A stretch of 64,000 nucleotides of DNA from Campylobacteraceae bacterium (GCA_031268335.1 JAIRXG010000011.1:62001-126000); one strand, 5' to 3'; numbered from the stretch's first letter, positions 18,922 through 30,897 are shown. The notes: generated from the letters alone by a model not told the origin. Program-made: numbers and translations.

Positions 18922-19491
18922 TTATACTTTTGTTCTGGCTTCCAACGCTTTTGAAAGAGAGAGCATATCGACATTTTCAAGTTGTACGCCTGTCGGAACT
19001 CCTTGCGCTATCTTTGTAAAATTAAGTTTTAAATCTTGAAGTTTATCCTCAATAAAGAGTATCATGGCATCACTTGCTAAAGATGGGGTAAAAGCAAATA
19101 TCATCTCTTTGATATTAGCATCTTTTATGATTTTTCTAAGGTCGTATATCCTATCGTCCTCCAATGAATCAAATACAAAATAGCGCCCTAAAAAGAGTTT
19201 ATGTTCTTCAAGTATAAATATATCTTTCGCACTCTCTACTATACAAAGTTGTCCATTGTTTCTACTCTCGTCAAGACATATTTCGCATATTTCATGTTCG
19301 CTGACGCCGCCGCAACACTCACAGCGTTTGATAGTTTGTACGGCATTTTCTATTGCGTGCGCTAATTTCATTGCGCCAAAAGTGTCTTTCAATACTAAAT
19401 GATACGCGAAACGCAATGCAGATTTTTTTCCTACTGTTGGCAAAGCACCAAAAGCTTCTATAAGTTGATTGAATTTTTGAAGTCTTCTCAT
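18922..19491 (-). CDS. recR: Recombination mediator RecR
   Basis: RecR forms a ring with RecO/RecF and helps load RecA at gapped DNA. The 189-residue sequence has the N-terminal helix-hairpin-helix region (LPTVGKKSALRFAYHLV), a four-cysteine zinc finger (CECCGGVSEHEICEICLD) and a Toprim domain starting CIVESAKDIFILEE with the later TPSLASDAM. It is a little short compared with E. coli RecR (201), as usual in Campylobacterota. It is 24 bases from the sensor kinase on the same strand. Confidence 0.95.
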   Translation of the reverse strand: MRRLQKFNQLIEAFGALPTVGKKSALRFAYHLVLKDTFGAMKLAHAIENAVQTIKRCECCGGVSEHEICEICLDESRNNGQLCIVESAKDIFILEEHKLFLGRYFVFDSLEDDRIYDLRKIIKDANIKEMIFAFTPSLASDAMILFIEDKLQDLKLNFTKIAQGVPTGVQLENVDMLSLSKALEARTKV

Positions 19492-19515
19492 ACAAGAAGT
19501 CTATCCTAAGTTATT

Positions 19516-20763
19516 TTAAGCTTTAATAAGAACTATAAAAAAGCGATGTTGTCCGTTTTTGTATTCATATTCTAATTTCAATTCGTGTAATTTTAAAATA
19601 TTGTCCACTATATATAAACCAAGCCCTAATCCGCCGCCTAACTTATCTCGTTTTGTAGATGATGCGAATGCTTGTCTATATTCGTCTATCGGCTTTTCGA
19701 GCAATTCGCCCTTATTATAAAACGAAAGAACGTTTCTTTTTAAAACAATTTTTACGATATTGTCTTTTCCATATTTTATAGCGTTATCCATAAGATTTTT
19801 AAATGCCAAAGCCATCAGTCCAAGATCAACATTTACAAAAAATGGCTTGCTGCCTAAATCAAAATGAACTCTTTTTGTTACTTGTTCGGGTTCAAGCATA
19901 AGAATATTGACAGATTGGTTAAAAACATCTTTTAGATTGTGTATATCTTTTTCCAATATATAGTTTTTAGTTATGACCTGCTCCATCCTTGTAAATTCGT
20001 TTATTAACACCTCAAGTCTTTTAAAAACCTTTATGAGTCTGTTTCTGCTCACCTCTTCTTCTACCATTTCCGCTACAATGCGCCCTTTTCCTATTGGGGT
20101 TTTAAGTTCGTGCATAATAGTTCTCAAAAAAAGTGTGCGCGAATTATGAAGGTTTGCGATAGTTCTTGTGGCTTTATTAAACTCTTTTGATAACTCCCCT
20201 ATCTCATCCTTGCCGTCATAAACAAATTGTACGCTCGTATCGCCGCTAGCTAGCTTTCTTACTACTTTTCCAAACTCTTTTATGGGTTCTATGCTCTTTA
20301 TGGTAGATATATAAAGCCAAACCAGAAGCGAAAAAGTTAGTATCAGTATAATAAAAAATAGATTTCCGGAAGGAAGCGTATCGTTGCTTTCAAGCAAAAC
20401 TGCGGATGTCTTGTTGGCAATAGAAATGTAGTGTTTATTGTCATAAATAATTGCTGAAAAATTTCCAAAATTAGTATCTTGTTTTATTATGATATTGCCC
20501 TGCTTCAAAACTAAATTGTTCAAAGATTTATCTTCAATATTTTTAAACTCAAAACTTTGAAAATAGCTTTCAACATCTTCCGGAGAAGATTCGTTTTCAT
20601 AAAGTAATATAAGATAACTTATAGATTGCGAATGCTTCTCTTTCAGTCTTTGCAAATTTAGTTCATTTTCATACTTGTAAAACAGTACGAACAATACTAA
20701 TAAGAAAATAAGACAAAAGGCAAACGTAATGCTGACTTTTGTCCCCAAAGAGTAATTTTTCAT
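19516..20763 (-). CDS. Sensor histidine kinase, ArsS-like
   Basis: This 415-residue two-membrane-segment kinase has segments near residues 9-27 and 134-152, a periplasmic sensor of about 100 residues, a HAMP-like linker (VVRKLASGDTSVQFVYDGKDEIGELS), the H-box TIMHELKTPIGKGR, an N-box FKNLMDNAIKYG and a G-box GGGLGLGLYIV. The H-box form and the adjacent regulator resemble the ArsRS acid-response system of H. pylori. The start ATG overlaps the regulator stop by four bases. The stimulus in this organism is not known; the adjacent Spy/CpxP-like gene suggests envelope or metal stress. Confidence 0.88.
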   Translation of the reverse strand: MKNYSLGTKVSITFAFCLIFLLVLFVLFYKYENELNLQRLKEKHSQSISYLILLYENESSPEDVESYFQSFEFKNIEDKSLNNLVLKQGNIIIKQDTNFGNFSAIIYDNKHYISIANKTSAVLLESNDTLPSGNLFFIILILTFSLLVWLYISTIKSIEPIKEFGKVVRKLASGDTSVQFVYDGKDEIGELSKEFNKATRTIANLHNSRTLFLRTIMHELKTPIGKGRIVAEMVEEEVSRNRLIKVFKRLEVLINEFTRMEQVITKNYILEKDIHNLKDVFNQSVNILMLEPEQVTKRVHFDLGSKPFFVNVDLGLMALAFKNLMDNAIKYGKDNIVKIVLKRNVLSFYNKGELLEKPIDEYRQAFASSTKRDKLGGGLGLGLYIVDNILKLHELKLEYEYKNGQHRFFIVLIKA

Positions 20764-21437
20764 CCTAAAAGTTTATAGCCGATTCCTCTTACAGAGTGGA
20801 TGTACTTAGGTATTTTTGAACTATCGCCGATTTTTGTTCTAATTCTTCCGATAATTACATCTAAGCTTTTGCCACCTTTATCTTTTATAGATCTGCAATT
20901 ATAAACTAACTGCTCGCGAGAAAGCGAAAAACCATGCTGCTGAATAAGATACGAAAGTATTTCATATTCGGCAGGCGTAAGCGTAAGCGGTTTATCTTCA
21001 AGAAATATTTGATGCCTTTTGTCATCAACTCTAAATCTAGAATCTTCTGCAGGACTTTCGTCAACCTCAGCCGTAACCTTTTTATATCTTCTAATTAAGC
21101 TTACTATTCTGGCATACATCTCTTTAGGATCGTATGGTTTTGGCAGATAATCATCGGCTCCTATTTGAAGTCCTATAATTTTATCGGACAAATCGCTTCT
21201 TGCTGATGATATAATAATTGGAATATCATACTTTGAAGCAACTTCACGACAAACATCAAGTCCGTCAATACCAGGCAGCGTCAAATCCAAAATCAATAAA
21301 TCATAATTTTTGATTCCTGCGCTTAACCCAAGATACGGATCTTCATAGTTTGTAATCTTTATGTTATACCTTGCCAAATACTCGCTAAGAACTTGTGCAA
21401 ACTCTATATCGTCTTCAATCATTAAAACGTTAATCAT
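20760..21437 (-). CDS. OmpR-family response regulator, ArsR-like
   Basis: The 225-residue regulator has an N-terminal receiver (MIEDDIEF; phospho-Asp in LLILDLTLPGIDG at about residue 52; KPYDPKEM) and a C-terminal winged helix (LTLTPAEYEILSYL ... SLDVIIGRIRTKIGD ... VRGIGYKLLG). It overlaps the following kinase by four bases. The Spy/CpxP-like gene lies 85 bases upstream on the same strand and may be a target or cotranscribed. Its own upstream region is AT-rich and no clear operator could be picked out. Confidence 0.92.
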   Translation of the reverse strand: MINVLMIEDDIEFAQVLSEYLARYNIKITNYEDPYLGLSAGIKNYDLLILDLTLPGIDGLDVCREVASKYDIPIIISSARSDLSDKIIGLQIGADDYLPKPYDPKEMYARIVSLIRRYKKVTAEVDESPAEDSRFRVDDKRHQIFLEDKPLTLTPAEYEILSYLIQQHGFSLSREQLVYNCRSIKDKGGKSLDVIIGRIRTKIGDSSKIPKYIHSVRGIGYKLLG

Positions 21438-21522
21438 TGAACACCTCCCAAAAAGTGAATAATAAAAATCTTTTCGTTTATAATTCTATCCATTTCCGCT
21501 TAAATAAAAAATAAATTATCAT

Positions 21523-21996
21523 TTATCTTAAGTATTTTCTTTTCCACTTATTTGTTGTTTTGTCCAATACTTCGTATATTCTCCCTTTTTGTACATCCGT
21601 CAAAATATTATAAATTTTATCAAGATAATCCGCTCTGATATCAATCAAAGTATCATTTATCTCCTTTTTATCCTTCAAAAAAGCCTCTTTGTTAAACGAG
21701 TTTTCGTTAAAGTAGGTTTTTAGCCCGCTAGTATTTTCAAAAATTACTCCTATTTTTAGAAACATCTCTTGTTTTAAAAGTTTAATTTGCTGTTTTTGTT
21801 CTAAACTCAAATCCAACTCTTTCAAAAACTTACCGTCATGACCACCCATAAAATCATTTTTATACATCTTTTTGCCGATTTTAAATGCATGTTCACTTTG
21901 CTCATGTTTCACCAAATTATCCATCTGATGCCTTGCAAATGCGCTACTCATGGTTAGCAAACTTGCTGCTATTATAATAAATAAACCTTTTTTCAT
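21523..21996 (-). CDS. Periplasmic Spy/CpxP-like protein
   Basis: The 157-residue protein begins with a signal peptide (KGLFIIIAASLLTMSSAFA, cleavage after about residue 21), so the mature protein is periplasmic. The mature part is helical, with LDLSLEQKQQIKLLKQEMF and a second related ILTDVQKGRIYEVL segment. These are the two LTxxQ-like repeats of the Spy/CpxP family of chaperones and stress sensors. The sequence is His/Met-rich near the N-terminus (RHQMDN, EQSEHAF), which may mean metal binding. It lies just upstream of an OmpR-type regulator and sensor on the same strand, as cpxP relates to cpxRA. Confidence 0.75.
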   Translation of the reverse strand: MKKGLFIIIAASLLTMSSAFARHQMDNLVKHEQSEHAFKIGKKMYKNDFMGGHDGKFLKELDLSLEQKQQIKLLKQEMFLKIGVIFENTSGLKTYFNENSFNKEAFLKDKKEINDTLIDIRADYLDKIYNILTDVQKGRIYEVLDKTTNKWKRKYLR

Positions 21997-22165
21997 ACCG
22001 ATCTCCTTAAAAATGAAATTGCGAAATTGTATAATTAGCTTGTTAACCGCTTGTAAGTAAAAACCATTATATGCCTTCGCTGTAGAAAGCTTACTAACAA
22101 TTAAACTTTTTTTTGATAAAATTCCTCTCTTTATAACTTTACTCTCATCATTTAAAGGATTATTG

Positions 22166-23287
22166 TTGGATTTTGAATATTATGAAATTTTAGAAGTCGA
22201 TAGAAGCGCGGATAATGAAACTATCAAAAAAGCTTATAGAAAGCTCGCATTAAAATATCATCCTGATAGAAACCAAGGTGACAAAAAAGCTGAGGAAAAG
22301 TTTAAACAGATAAATGAAGCTTATCAAGTCCTAAGCGATTTGAATAAACGTGAAATTTATGACAAATACGGCAAAAATGGGCTTGACAGACAAGGTTTCA
22401 GCCATTTTTCCGAACAAAATTATGAAGATATCATGGGTGATCTTGGCTCGATATTTGAGTCTGTTTTCGGAAGAAATTTTGGATTTAGCGGTGGTGCTGG
22501 AAATAGACAAAGGAGCGGAAAATACTCGCTTGACACAGAGACCGACATACTTTTAGAGTTTAACGAAGCGATTTTTGGATGCAAAAAAAAGATAATCTTC
22601 ACTTATAAATCACCTTGCAAAGAGTGTGACGGCACCGGAAGCGAAGATAAAAAACTAAGCGAATGCCCCGAATGCAAAGGTAAAGGACAAGTGTTTTACA
22701 GGCAAGGCTTTATGACATTTTCACAGACTTGCTCAAAATGCGGCGGAAGCGGACAAGTTATAAAAAACCCTTGTAAAAAATGCAAAGGTAAAGCTTACGA
22801 AGAACTGGAAGAGAGTGTCATGGTGGACATTCCAGAGGGTGTAGACAATAACAATAGAATCAGAGTGGCTAAAAAAGGAAATATCGCTTCCAATGGTTCA
22901 AGGGGCGACGCTTATGTATTTATAAGAGTTAAAGAAGATAGCCATTTTGTAAGAGATGGGCAACACATATATATAGAAGTACCTATATTTTTCACTCAAG
23001 CTATTTTAGGAGAGAGCATAACGATTCCTGCTCTAAGAGGCACAAAAGAGTTAAAACTCCCGCAAGGAACACAAGATAAACAACAGTTCATCTTTAAAAA
23101 CGAAGGCGTCAAAGATTTAAGAACAAAGCAACTTGGAAGCTTCATCGCGCAAATCTCTATAAAATATCCCAAAAGTTTGAACGACGAACAAAAAGAGATG
23201 CTCAAAAAACTGCAAGAATCATTTGGTATTAAAAGTTCCGTACATGACGAAAGCGTATTTGATAAAATCAAAAATTGGTTTAAATAA
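22166..23287 (+). CDS. dnaJ: Chaperone protein DnaJ
   Basis: DnaJ delivers unfolded proteins to DnaK and stimulates its ATPase. There is an N-terminal J domain with the HPD motif ([10 protein letters not shown]), a Gly/Phe region, a zinc domain with four CxxCxGxG repeats ([24 protein letters not shown] and CKKCKGKA, the last ending Ala rather than Gly) and a C-terminal substrate domain. Two adjacent TTG codons can start it; TTG at 22166 is spaced six bases from AAAGGA and gives M-D-F-E-Y-Y-E-I, so I prefer it over 22163. No CIRCE element is seen. dnaK and grpE are not nearby. Confidence 0.96.
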   Translation: MDFEYYEILEVDRSADNETIKKAYRKLALKYHPDRNQGDKKAEEKFKQINEAYQVLSDLNKREIYDKYGKNGLDRQGFSHFSEQNYEDIMGDLGSIFESVFGRNFGFSGGAGNRQRSGKYSLDTETDILLEFNEAIFGCKKKIIFTYKSPCKECDGTGSEDKKLSECPECKGKGQVFYRQGFMTFSQTCSKCGGSGQVIKNPCKKCKGKAYEELEESVMVDIPEGVDNNNRIRVAKKGNIASNGSRGDAYVFIRVKEDSHFVRDGQHIYIEVPIFFTQAILGESITIPALRGTKELKLPQGTQDKQQFIFKNEGVKDLRTKQLGSFIAQISIKYPKSLNDEQKEMLKKLQESFGIKSSVHDESVFDKIKNWFK

Positions 23288-24528
23288 TTAAAAATATAAC
23301 AATTTACGCATAATCCTTTTGAGTATTTTTTACTTAAAAGGATATGGTTTTATTTTTAAAAACTAAGCATTACTGCGCTCATTTTCTATAGTGATAAACT
23401 TTAGCTATTGAGCAATAAAATATTTAACTCCTTACATGTAAACACCAAAAATTTTTGAAATATTTTCGATAATTTAAAGATAAAGCTTTTAACTTCATGC
23501 TTTTGCATGTAGCTACTCAAATAAAAAATTGATATAAATATTTAATAGATTATGAGCTTAAATGGATTGTATTTTTAAAAGTTTTGATTATTTTTGTTTT
23601 TCAATATCGCGTTTTAAAATTTGCATTATATGATATAATTATTATCTTTTTGGGATTTTAAAAAATCAAAAAAGAGATTATGGATGAATAAAAATCATAT
23701 TGAGCCGCGTAAGTAGAAAATGATATAAAACCCTTTAAGTCCATAATAAATTGCTTTAATTATGCTTAAATAAGCCTTTGATTATAATAATAGCTATAGT
23801 GTATATTTCAACAAATCTACCGCCAATAAAAATATTTACGTTATATCTAAACAATCTAATCAGCCAGCCTCATATGCAATAAATATTGCATATGCTGCAA
23901 TTAACCAACCTTCATTACCCATAAAACTTTTTTTATTAATAAAAATCACTAAATCAATATTTTTTTATAATATTCTTGACTGGTCGCTTTTTTGAATTAC
24001 CAACAAATACTATAATTTGCTATTTTTAATTTTGCTGATAATTAGGCTTAGACTCGTTGTCTGCATAAGCCTTTTTTATATTCTGAGAGCTTTTAATTTT
24101 ACTGCTTTATTAGAGTAAAATTTGTGTCTCTAAAATATATTTGCAAACTATCTATCTAATAAAAAATGTCTCTACTTTTATTCTATTGATTAGGTAAATA
24201 TCATAAAAGATAAAATTTATTATTGCATGTAGAGTTTTGTTTTATAAACTATATATTCTCCTTACATGTAAGAGTTCAAATCAAAAAACTTTAGCTTCAT
24301 AGTGCATGTATAAAGAGTTTTGTCAAACTTTAAATTCTACAGAATAACATTTTTTGTATTTTTTATCTCTCAAAAGAATTATTCATACGGATAAATATTT
24401 ATGGTAAAAAATTGAATATAAAAATAAAATCTTCAAATCCTGCATATAAAAAAATAAAACATTGAGCGGTTTTATATCCTTACATGTGGACTTTTATAAC
24501 AGCAAAACGATGCTTAAATTTTTAAATA
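23288..24528. other. 1.24-kb gene-free AT-rich region
   Basis: No convincing coding frame or recognisable RNA gene is present. It contains two TACATGTA octamers (23433 and 24263), several near matches such as GCATGTAG and ACATGTGG, many A/T runs and one clear terminator-like hairpin at 24044-24077. The flanking genes dnaJ and purA both end into it, so no promoter is required here for them. Confidence 0.7.
24044..24077 (+). terminator. Intrinsic terminator of an unassigned transcript
   Basis: AGGCTTA-GAC (24044-24053) pairs with GTC...TAAGCCT (24059-24072) with a four-base bulge, followed directly by six T residues. It lies in the middle of the gene-free region, about 760 bases after dnaJ, with a TATAAT at 24011-24016 just upstream. 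It could end a small RNA or a long dnaJ 3' tail. Confidence 0.5.
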
Positions 24529-26637
<2,109 letters not shown>

Positions 26638-26638
<1 letters not shown>

Positions 26639-27747
26639 TATGCGCCTTTAAAAACTTTTGATGTGAAAACGCGATTTGCCGTACCGTCATACACTCTTAT
26701 ATCAAGCTCGTCAAGAGCCAATTCTACGGCATTTAACGCCCACGCCATTTCATAGGGAGCTATTAAGCCCATATTGTTTATACGGAAAAGCTTATCTTTC
26801 AAGTCGTCTTGTCCGCCCGCTATATTAACGGCATAGTTTTTCTTCACAATCGCTCTTATCTCTTTAGCTTTTTCGTGGTAAACCGTACTCATAGCATAAG
26901 AAGGCGTTTTTGGATAAATTTTCAATCCAATAGCCTCAAGCGCGGCATTTGCGGCTTGCGCTCTTATTTTTGTATCTGCATAAAAATTCTCAAATCCTAT
27001 CTTTTCGATAGTCTCAAACATCGCTTTCAATCCTATGATAAGCGTTGTTGTTGCCGTATAAGCGGTAGTGTTTTTTCTTTGATTTTTAAGTTCGCTCGCA
27101 AGATTAAAATAAAAGCCTTTGGGCGCTTGTTCTATCTTCGAAATCGCATCTTGGCTCAAACCTATCATGGCAAGTCCTGGAGGAAGCATAAAAGCTTTTT
27201 GACTTCCAGTGATAAGGGCGTCGATATGAGTAGTATCTATTTTTTCAACGCCTACGGCCGTTATGCCATCCGCTATTATCATTATATTTTTATTTATACC
27301 TTTTACGGCTTTTGCGATCCCCTCCACATTGTGACGAAGTCCTCCCGCACTTTCGCATATTTGAATACAAAGAGTGTCTATTGAGGAGTTATTTTTTATT
27401 ACATGTAGTATATCTTCAATGGATGCGGGAGTATCCCAATCATATTTTAGTTCCGTATATGCAATGTCAAAAGCTTTGCAAATTTTTCCAAATCTTTCTC
27501 CAAATTTTCCGGCATTTATCGTTAAAGCGTGTGATTTGCAAAGGTTTGTAACGGTTGCCTCCATAGCGCCCGTTCCGCTTGAAGCAAGCATAACAACTTC
27601 AGGCATATTCATAATCTTTATCAACTTTTCTCTGACAACTTTAAAAATCTCTTCAAATTCAGGCGTTCTATGATGAATAGTCGGAACGCCCATAGCTACC
27701 CTTATAGTTTCAGGAGTTGGGGTAGGTCCAGGTGTAAAAAGCAGCAT
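26638..27747 (-). CDS. Class V pyridoxal-phosphate aminotransferase (serine-pyruvate/alanine-glyoxylate type)
   Basis: This is a 369-residue fold-type I PLP enzyme. It begins LLFTPGPTPTPETIR, has HHRTPEFEEIF, LASSGTGAMEATVTNL, an Asp of the PLP pocket in IIADGITAVGVE and the Schiff-base lysine in ITGSQKAFMLPPG. These are the marks of the small-subunit hydrogenase-associated/serine-glyoxylate aminotransferase group. The substrate pair cannot be set from sequence alone; serine, alanine or aspartate are possible. The stop overlaps the GTG of hisZ, making a tight operon with hisZ and purA. Confidence 0.85.
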
Positions 27748-27868
27748 TTCAAAACCCTTTAAAAAAAATGAATTTAAATTTTACCTAACAATACCTTTGC
27801 AGCTTATAAGAGTTTTGTAAATTTACAAACTTTGTGTAATATTGCTCATAAAAAAATAAGGAATGTTT

Positions 27869-28147
27869 ATGTTTAAAACAACGGCTTTTTTAGTAATTTT
27901 TACTTCTATGCTTTCTGCTGTAGATTCTAACAATATACTCTTTCATTGCGAATATTATAAATCACATGTATCAGATAAAGATTACATGAAATGTATAGTG
28001 GATGGTATTCTTAAAGATTCAAATGAAAATAAGAAAGAGATAGAAAAACTTAAAAAAGAAATAAAAGATATAGAAAGAGAAATGAAAGACATGAAAATAG
28101 GGATAGAAGATATGAAAAAAGAAATGGAAAAATTGAAAAAGAGATAA
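27869..28147 (+). CDS. Small secreted Lys/Glu-rich coiled-coil protein
   Basis: The 92-residue protein has a signal peptide (FKTTAFLVIFTSMLSAVDS, cleavage near residue 17-18), a short segment with two cysteines (HCEYY, MKCIV) and a highly charged helix made of near-heptad KKEIEKLKKE-like units to the end. I start it at ATG 27869, six bases after AAGGA; the ATG at 27863 abuts the ribosome-binding site and is less likely. I do not recognise a family. It is a stand-alone gene among accessory genes. Confidence 0.6.
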   Translation: MFKTTAFLVIFTSMLSAVDSNNILFHCEYYKSHVSDKDYMKCIVDGILKDSNENKKEIEKLKKEIKDIEREMKDMKIGIEDMKKEMEKLKKR

Positions 28148-28385
28148 AAACAAAAATGTAGTATTTATCCAAATAATCAATGAATTTTAACTTGAGTAAA
28201 GAGGTATCTAAGACTTCACCTCTCTACCCTCCCTTCTAAAAATTCCGCTTAATCACTAAAATTTGGCTTTAAAACCATTATCGAATAAGGCACCTTGCAA
28301 CGCTTTTCTTGTTTGCAATCTTTTGCTTGATTTTACAGATAGCGTGTTTTTAAGCGTTTTTTATACTCATTTTTGAGTATGAATT

Positions 28386-28956
28386 TTAAAATTTATAGCC
28401 AACAAAAAGTAAAAATGTATTTTTAGGCTCAATCTTACTATTAAGATTGTAACCATATAAATCTTCGTCTTTTTCTGCTCCGCCAAATATACGTTGCCTA
28501 AATTCTGTACCGAAAAATAGATTGCCAAACTCCACATTTATACCCAAATTGACAGTACCAAATAGACCGCTCTCATCAAAATTCATCTCAGATACTTCAT
28601 AGTTAAAAATACCGATGCCAAATCCTAAAAACGGCTTAATAGTATTATGCAAATTTTCAAAAACATAAGCGCCGCTTGCTAAAATATAACTGGATTTGCA
28701 ACCATCGCATCTAATATTGGCGTAAGAGAGTCCAAATTGTGCGTTTTGCATACGATAACCGCCGTATATATCGACTGTACCGCCTCTATCCGAACCTTTA
28801 AGCGCTGATTCCAACGGCAGATACTTCCATTTCTGCTTGCGCACTTGACGATCCCAAACCCACTCGCGCAACAAATCCATTTTCTGTAGCAGCAAGCATA
28901 TTGCAAAACAACCCCGCAGCAATTGCTGCAACCAAAACTTTCACTTTAAAACGCAT
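28386..28956 (-). pseudogene. Outer-membrane beta-barrel protein, broken by one frameshift
   Basis: Translation from ATG 28956, after an excellent AAGGAGG site, gives a signal peptide (VKVLVAAIAAGLFCNMLA) and the first barrel strand NGFVARVGLGSSSAQAEME, then stops after SAVGISA. In another frame, from about 28810 to the stop at 28386, the barrel continues: TVDIYGGYRMQNAQFGLSY, PFLGFGIGIFNYEV, and a C-terminal LLFVGYKF ending in the aromatic residue of outer-membrane barrels. The two parts join near 28805 with a one-base shift; the total of 571 bases is not a multiple of three. The intact protein would have about 190 residues, an OmpA/OprF-like or OmpW-like 8-strand barrel. A real mutation or an assembly error are both possible. 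Confidence 0.7.
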
Positions 28957-29145
28957 TTGTTCCTCCTTAAAATGAACAATTTACAATGAATAACCTCATT
29001 TAAAGACAACATTTTCCCATTCTTGCTTATATGGTCAAAATCCTAAAATTTGCTTATTTTTAAGATAACTTCACCATAGTAAATTGTGAAAGGATTACAT
29101 TCTATTTAAACTTGTATTTAAATTAATCACCATAGGGAAGTAAAT

Positions 29146-29406
29146 TTGGATAAATTTTCTATTGAACCAATTGAATTTACAAGCGATGAAATAAAAGCTT
29201 TTTATAAAAATATCGATGAGAAAGTAAAAAAGTTAAGAGCTCAAAAAGGCGTAAGTCAATTGGATCTTGCTTTAGCTATCGGATTTAAATCGGTCTCATC
29301 GGTAGCAAAACCTGAAATTCCCATAGACAACAAACATTTTAACTTAGAACACCTTTATAAAATTGCGAAGATTTTAGATGTGGAGATAAAATATTTTTTT
29401 GAGTAA
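29146..29406 (+). CDS. XRE-family helix-turn-helix regulator
   Basis: The 86-residue protein carries one Cro/CI-type helix-turn-helix (KVKKLRAQKGVSQLDLALAIGFKSVSSVA) and a short tail with LEHLYKIAKILDVEIKYFF, the usual last helices of the family. The start is TTG at 29146 after AGGGA. It is a lone small regulator with no partner toxin visible on either side. Neighbours are the broken outer-membrane gene and an aldo/keto reductase. Target unknown. Confidence 0.8.
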   Translation: MDKFSIEPIEFTSDEIKAFYKNIDEKVKKLRAQKGVSQLDLALAIGFKSVSSVAKPEIPIDNKHFNLEHLYKIAKILDVEIKYFFE

Positions 29407-29993
29407 TCAAATAAAAAATCAAATCTTGGTTCAGAAAATTGCCGTATTTGACTAAAATATAAGTCAATTTGTTCTTCCTTTTAAAAATCCTCATAATCGT
29501 CATTTTATTAAGATGTACTTACATGTAAACAAAGTCTATTTTTGGTTAAAAAGCTTCAAATTACAAAATTTATCTCAAAATGATAATTATAAAAATTATT
29601 AAATAATTTTTAGAAATATTTTAGGGGCAAATTTCGTCAGTTATAAAAGAAACTATGAATTTGCAACATTTGCAATCTTTTAGCTAATAATAAATTATAA
29701 TTTTGAGTATTTTCGGCTAGTTTGTGCCTATAAACAATCTCAACAAAAACATGTACGGACTTGATCTAATCTACAGATTTTAGATTTACCGGTATATTGT
29801 TTTAGCTCAATTTAACCAAAAAAACTTACAAAGATTACCGGTTGATTTTATCGCCATTTTAAATATCAACGTATTTTTTTTCAATTAACAAACTGCGGCT
29901 TCTGAATAATTATATGGCTATAATTCTTCAAGTAAGCCGCAAAGTGCATAATTTTTGATGATTTTTTCAGACATCTCGCAATCATTTAATACT
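29407..29993. other. Gene-free 587-bp interval
   Basis: No coding frame of note. It contains a TACATGTA octamer at 29520, an AT-rich palindromic stretch near 29579-29610 and a strong inverted repeat at 29892-29944. Both flanking genes end into this interval. Confidence 0.6.
29892..29944. repeat. Long imperfect hairpin between convergent genes
   Basis: TGCGGCTT (29894-29901) pairs with AAGCCGCA (29934-29941), and an inner AATTATA/TATAATT stem closes the loop TGGC, giving an extended hairpin of about 50 bases. It lies 50 bases past the aldo/keto reductase stop and may act as its 3'-end signal. No T-run follows directly on either strand. Confidence 0.5.
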
Positions 29994-30833
29994 CTAAAGT
30001 ATCACACTTTTATGCTCGTCGAACTTAAAAAATACACCCTTGATAGCTTTCTCATTTCTGTTTAACGCGTCTATTGTCATCATGTCTTCTTTGCTTAATT
30101 CAAAATCAAAAATAGCAGCGTTCTCTTTTATTCGTTCTACATGTAGCGATTTTGGTATGGGAACGATACCGTTTTGCAAATGCCATCTCAAAACCACTTG
30201 AGCAGATGTTTTGCCATGTTTTTTAGCAATAGCGACAATTTGCGGTATGTTTAATATTTTAGCTCGTCCAAGCGGAGAATAAGCTTCAATCACGATATTC
30301 TCTTTTTTGCAAAACTCGTGAGTCTCTTTTTGAGACAAAATCGGATGAACTTCTATCTGATTTACCGACGGTTTGATTTTAGCTGTTTTAAAAATTTCAC
30401 GCAAATGATATTCATAAAAATTGCTAACTCCGATAGCTTTGGCAAGCCCATCCTCGTAAATTTTCTCCATAGCTTTCCAAGTATCGTTTAGCTTGCCGGC
30501 TACAGGCCAATGAATGAGATATAGATCTACATAATCAAGCCCAAGCTTTTTCAAACTATTTTCGCAAGCCCTCAATGTAGTGTCATAACCTTGTTCTTCA
30601 TTCCAAACCTTTGTAGTTACAAAAACTTCATCTCTATTTGCATCTTTAAAAGCTTCGCCGACACCTTTTTCGTTATCATAAATAGCAGCCGTATCTATGA
30701 GTCGATATCCTGCGTTTATAGCTTCTTTAACGGTATTAGCAACATCGCGACCATCTTTTATTTGCCAAACTCCAAAACCAAAAATAGGCATTTTCACACC
30801 GTTGTTTAAAGTAACTGTACTTTTGATATTCAT
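29994..30833 (-). CDS. Aldo/keto reductase (AKR5-like, diketogluconate reductase type)
   Basis: This NADPH-dependent cytosolic carbonyl reductase has 279 residues. The catalytic tetrad can be placed: Asp and Tyr in LIDTAAIYDNE (about 46-56), Lys in VFVTTKVW (about 75) and His in LYLIHWP (about 108). The C-terminal cofactor loop is IPKSLHVERIKENAAIFDF. The closest recognisable group is 2,5-diketo-D-gluconate reductase/methylglyoxal reductase. The natural substrate is not apparent. It is monocistronic. Confidence 0.93.
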   Translation of the reverse strand: MNIKSTVTLNNGVKMPIFGFGVWQIKDGRDVANTVKEAINAGYRLIDTAAIYDNEKGVGEAFKDANRDEVFVTTKVWNEEQGYDTTLRACENSLKKLGLDYVDLYLIHWPVAGKLNDTWKAMEKIYEDGLAKAIGVSNFYEYHLREIFKTAKIKPSVNQIEVHPILSQKETHEFCKKENIVIEAYSPLGRAKILNIPQIVAIAKKHGKTSAQVVLRWHLQNGIVPIPKSLHVERIKENAAIFDFELSKEDMMTIDALNRNEKAIKGVFFKFDEHKSVIL

Positions 30834-30897
30834 ATCAGCCTCCGCAATAGTTTTTGAAATTATACCATTTTAAAAATTAGGTAGTTTGATTGTTTTT

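Noticed and set aside
29579-29610. AT-rich palindromic stretch with TGATAAT resembling a Fur box
   Set aside because: Both flanking genes end into this interval, so no promoter is expected there, and the right half-site is poor.
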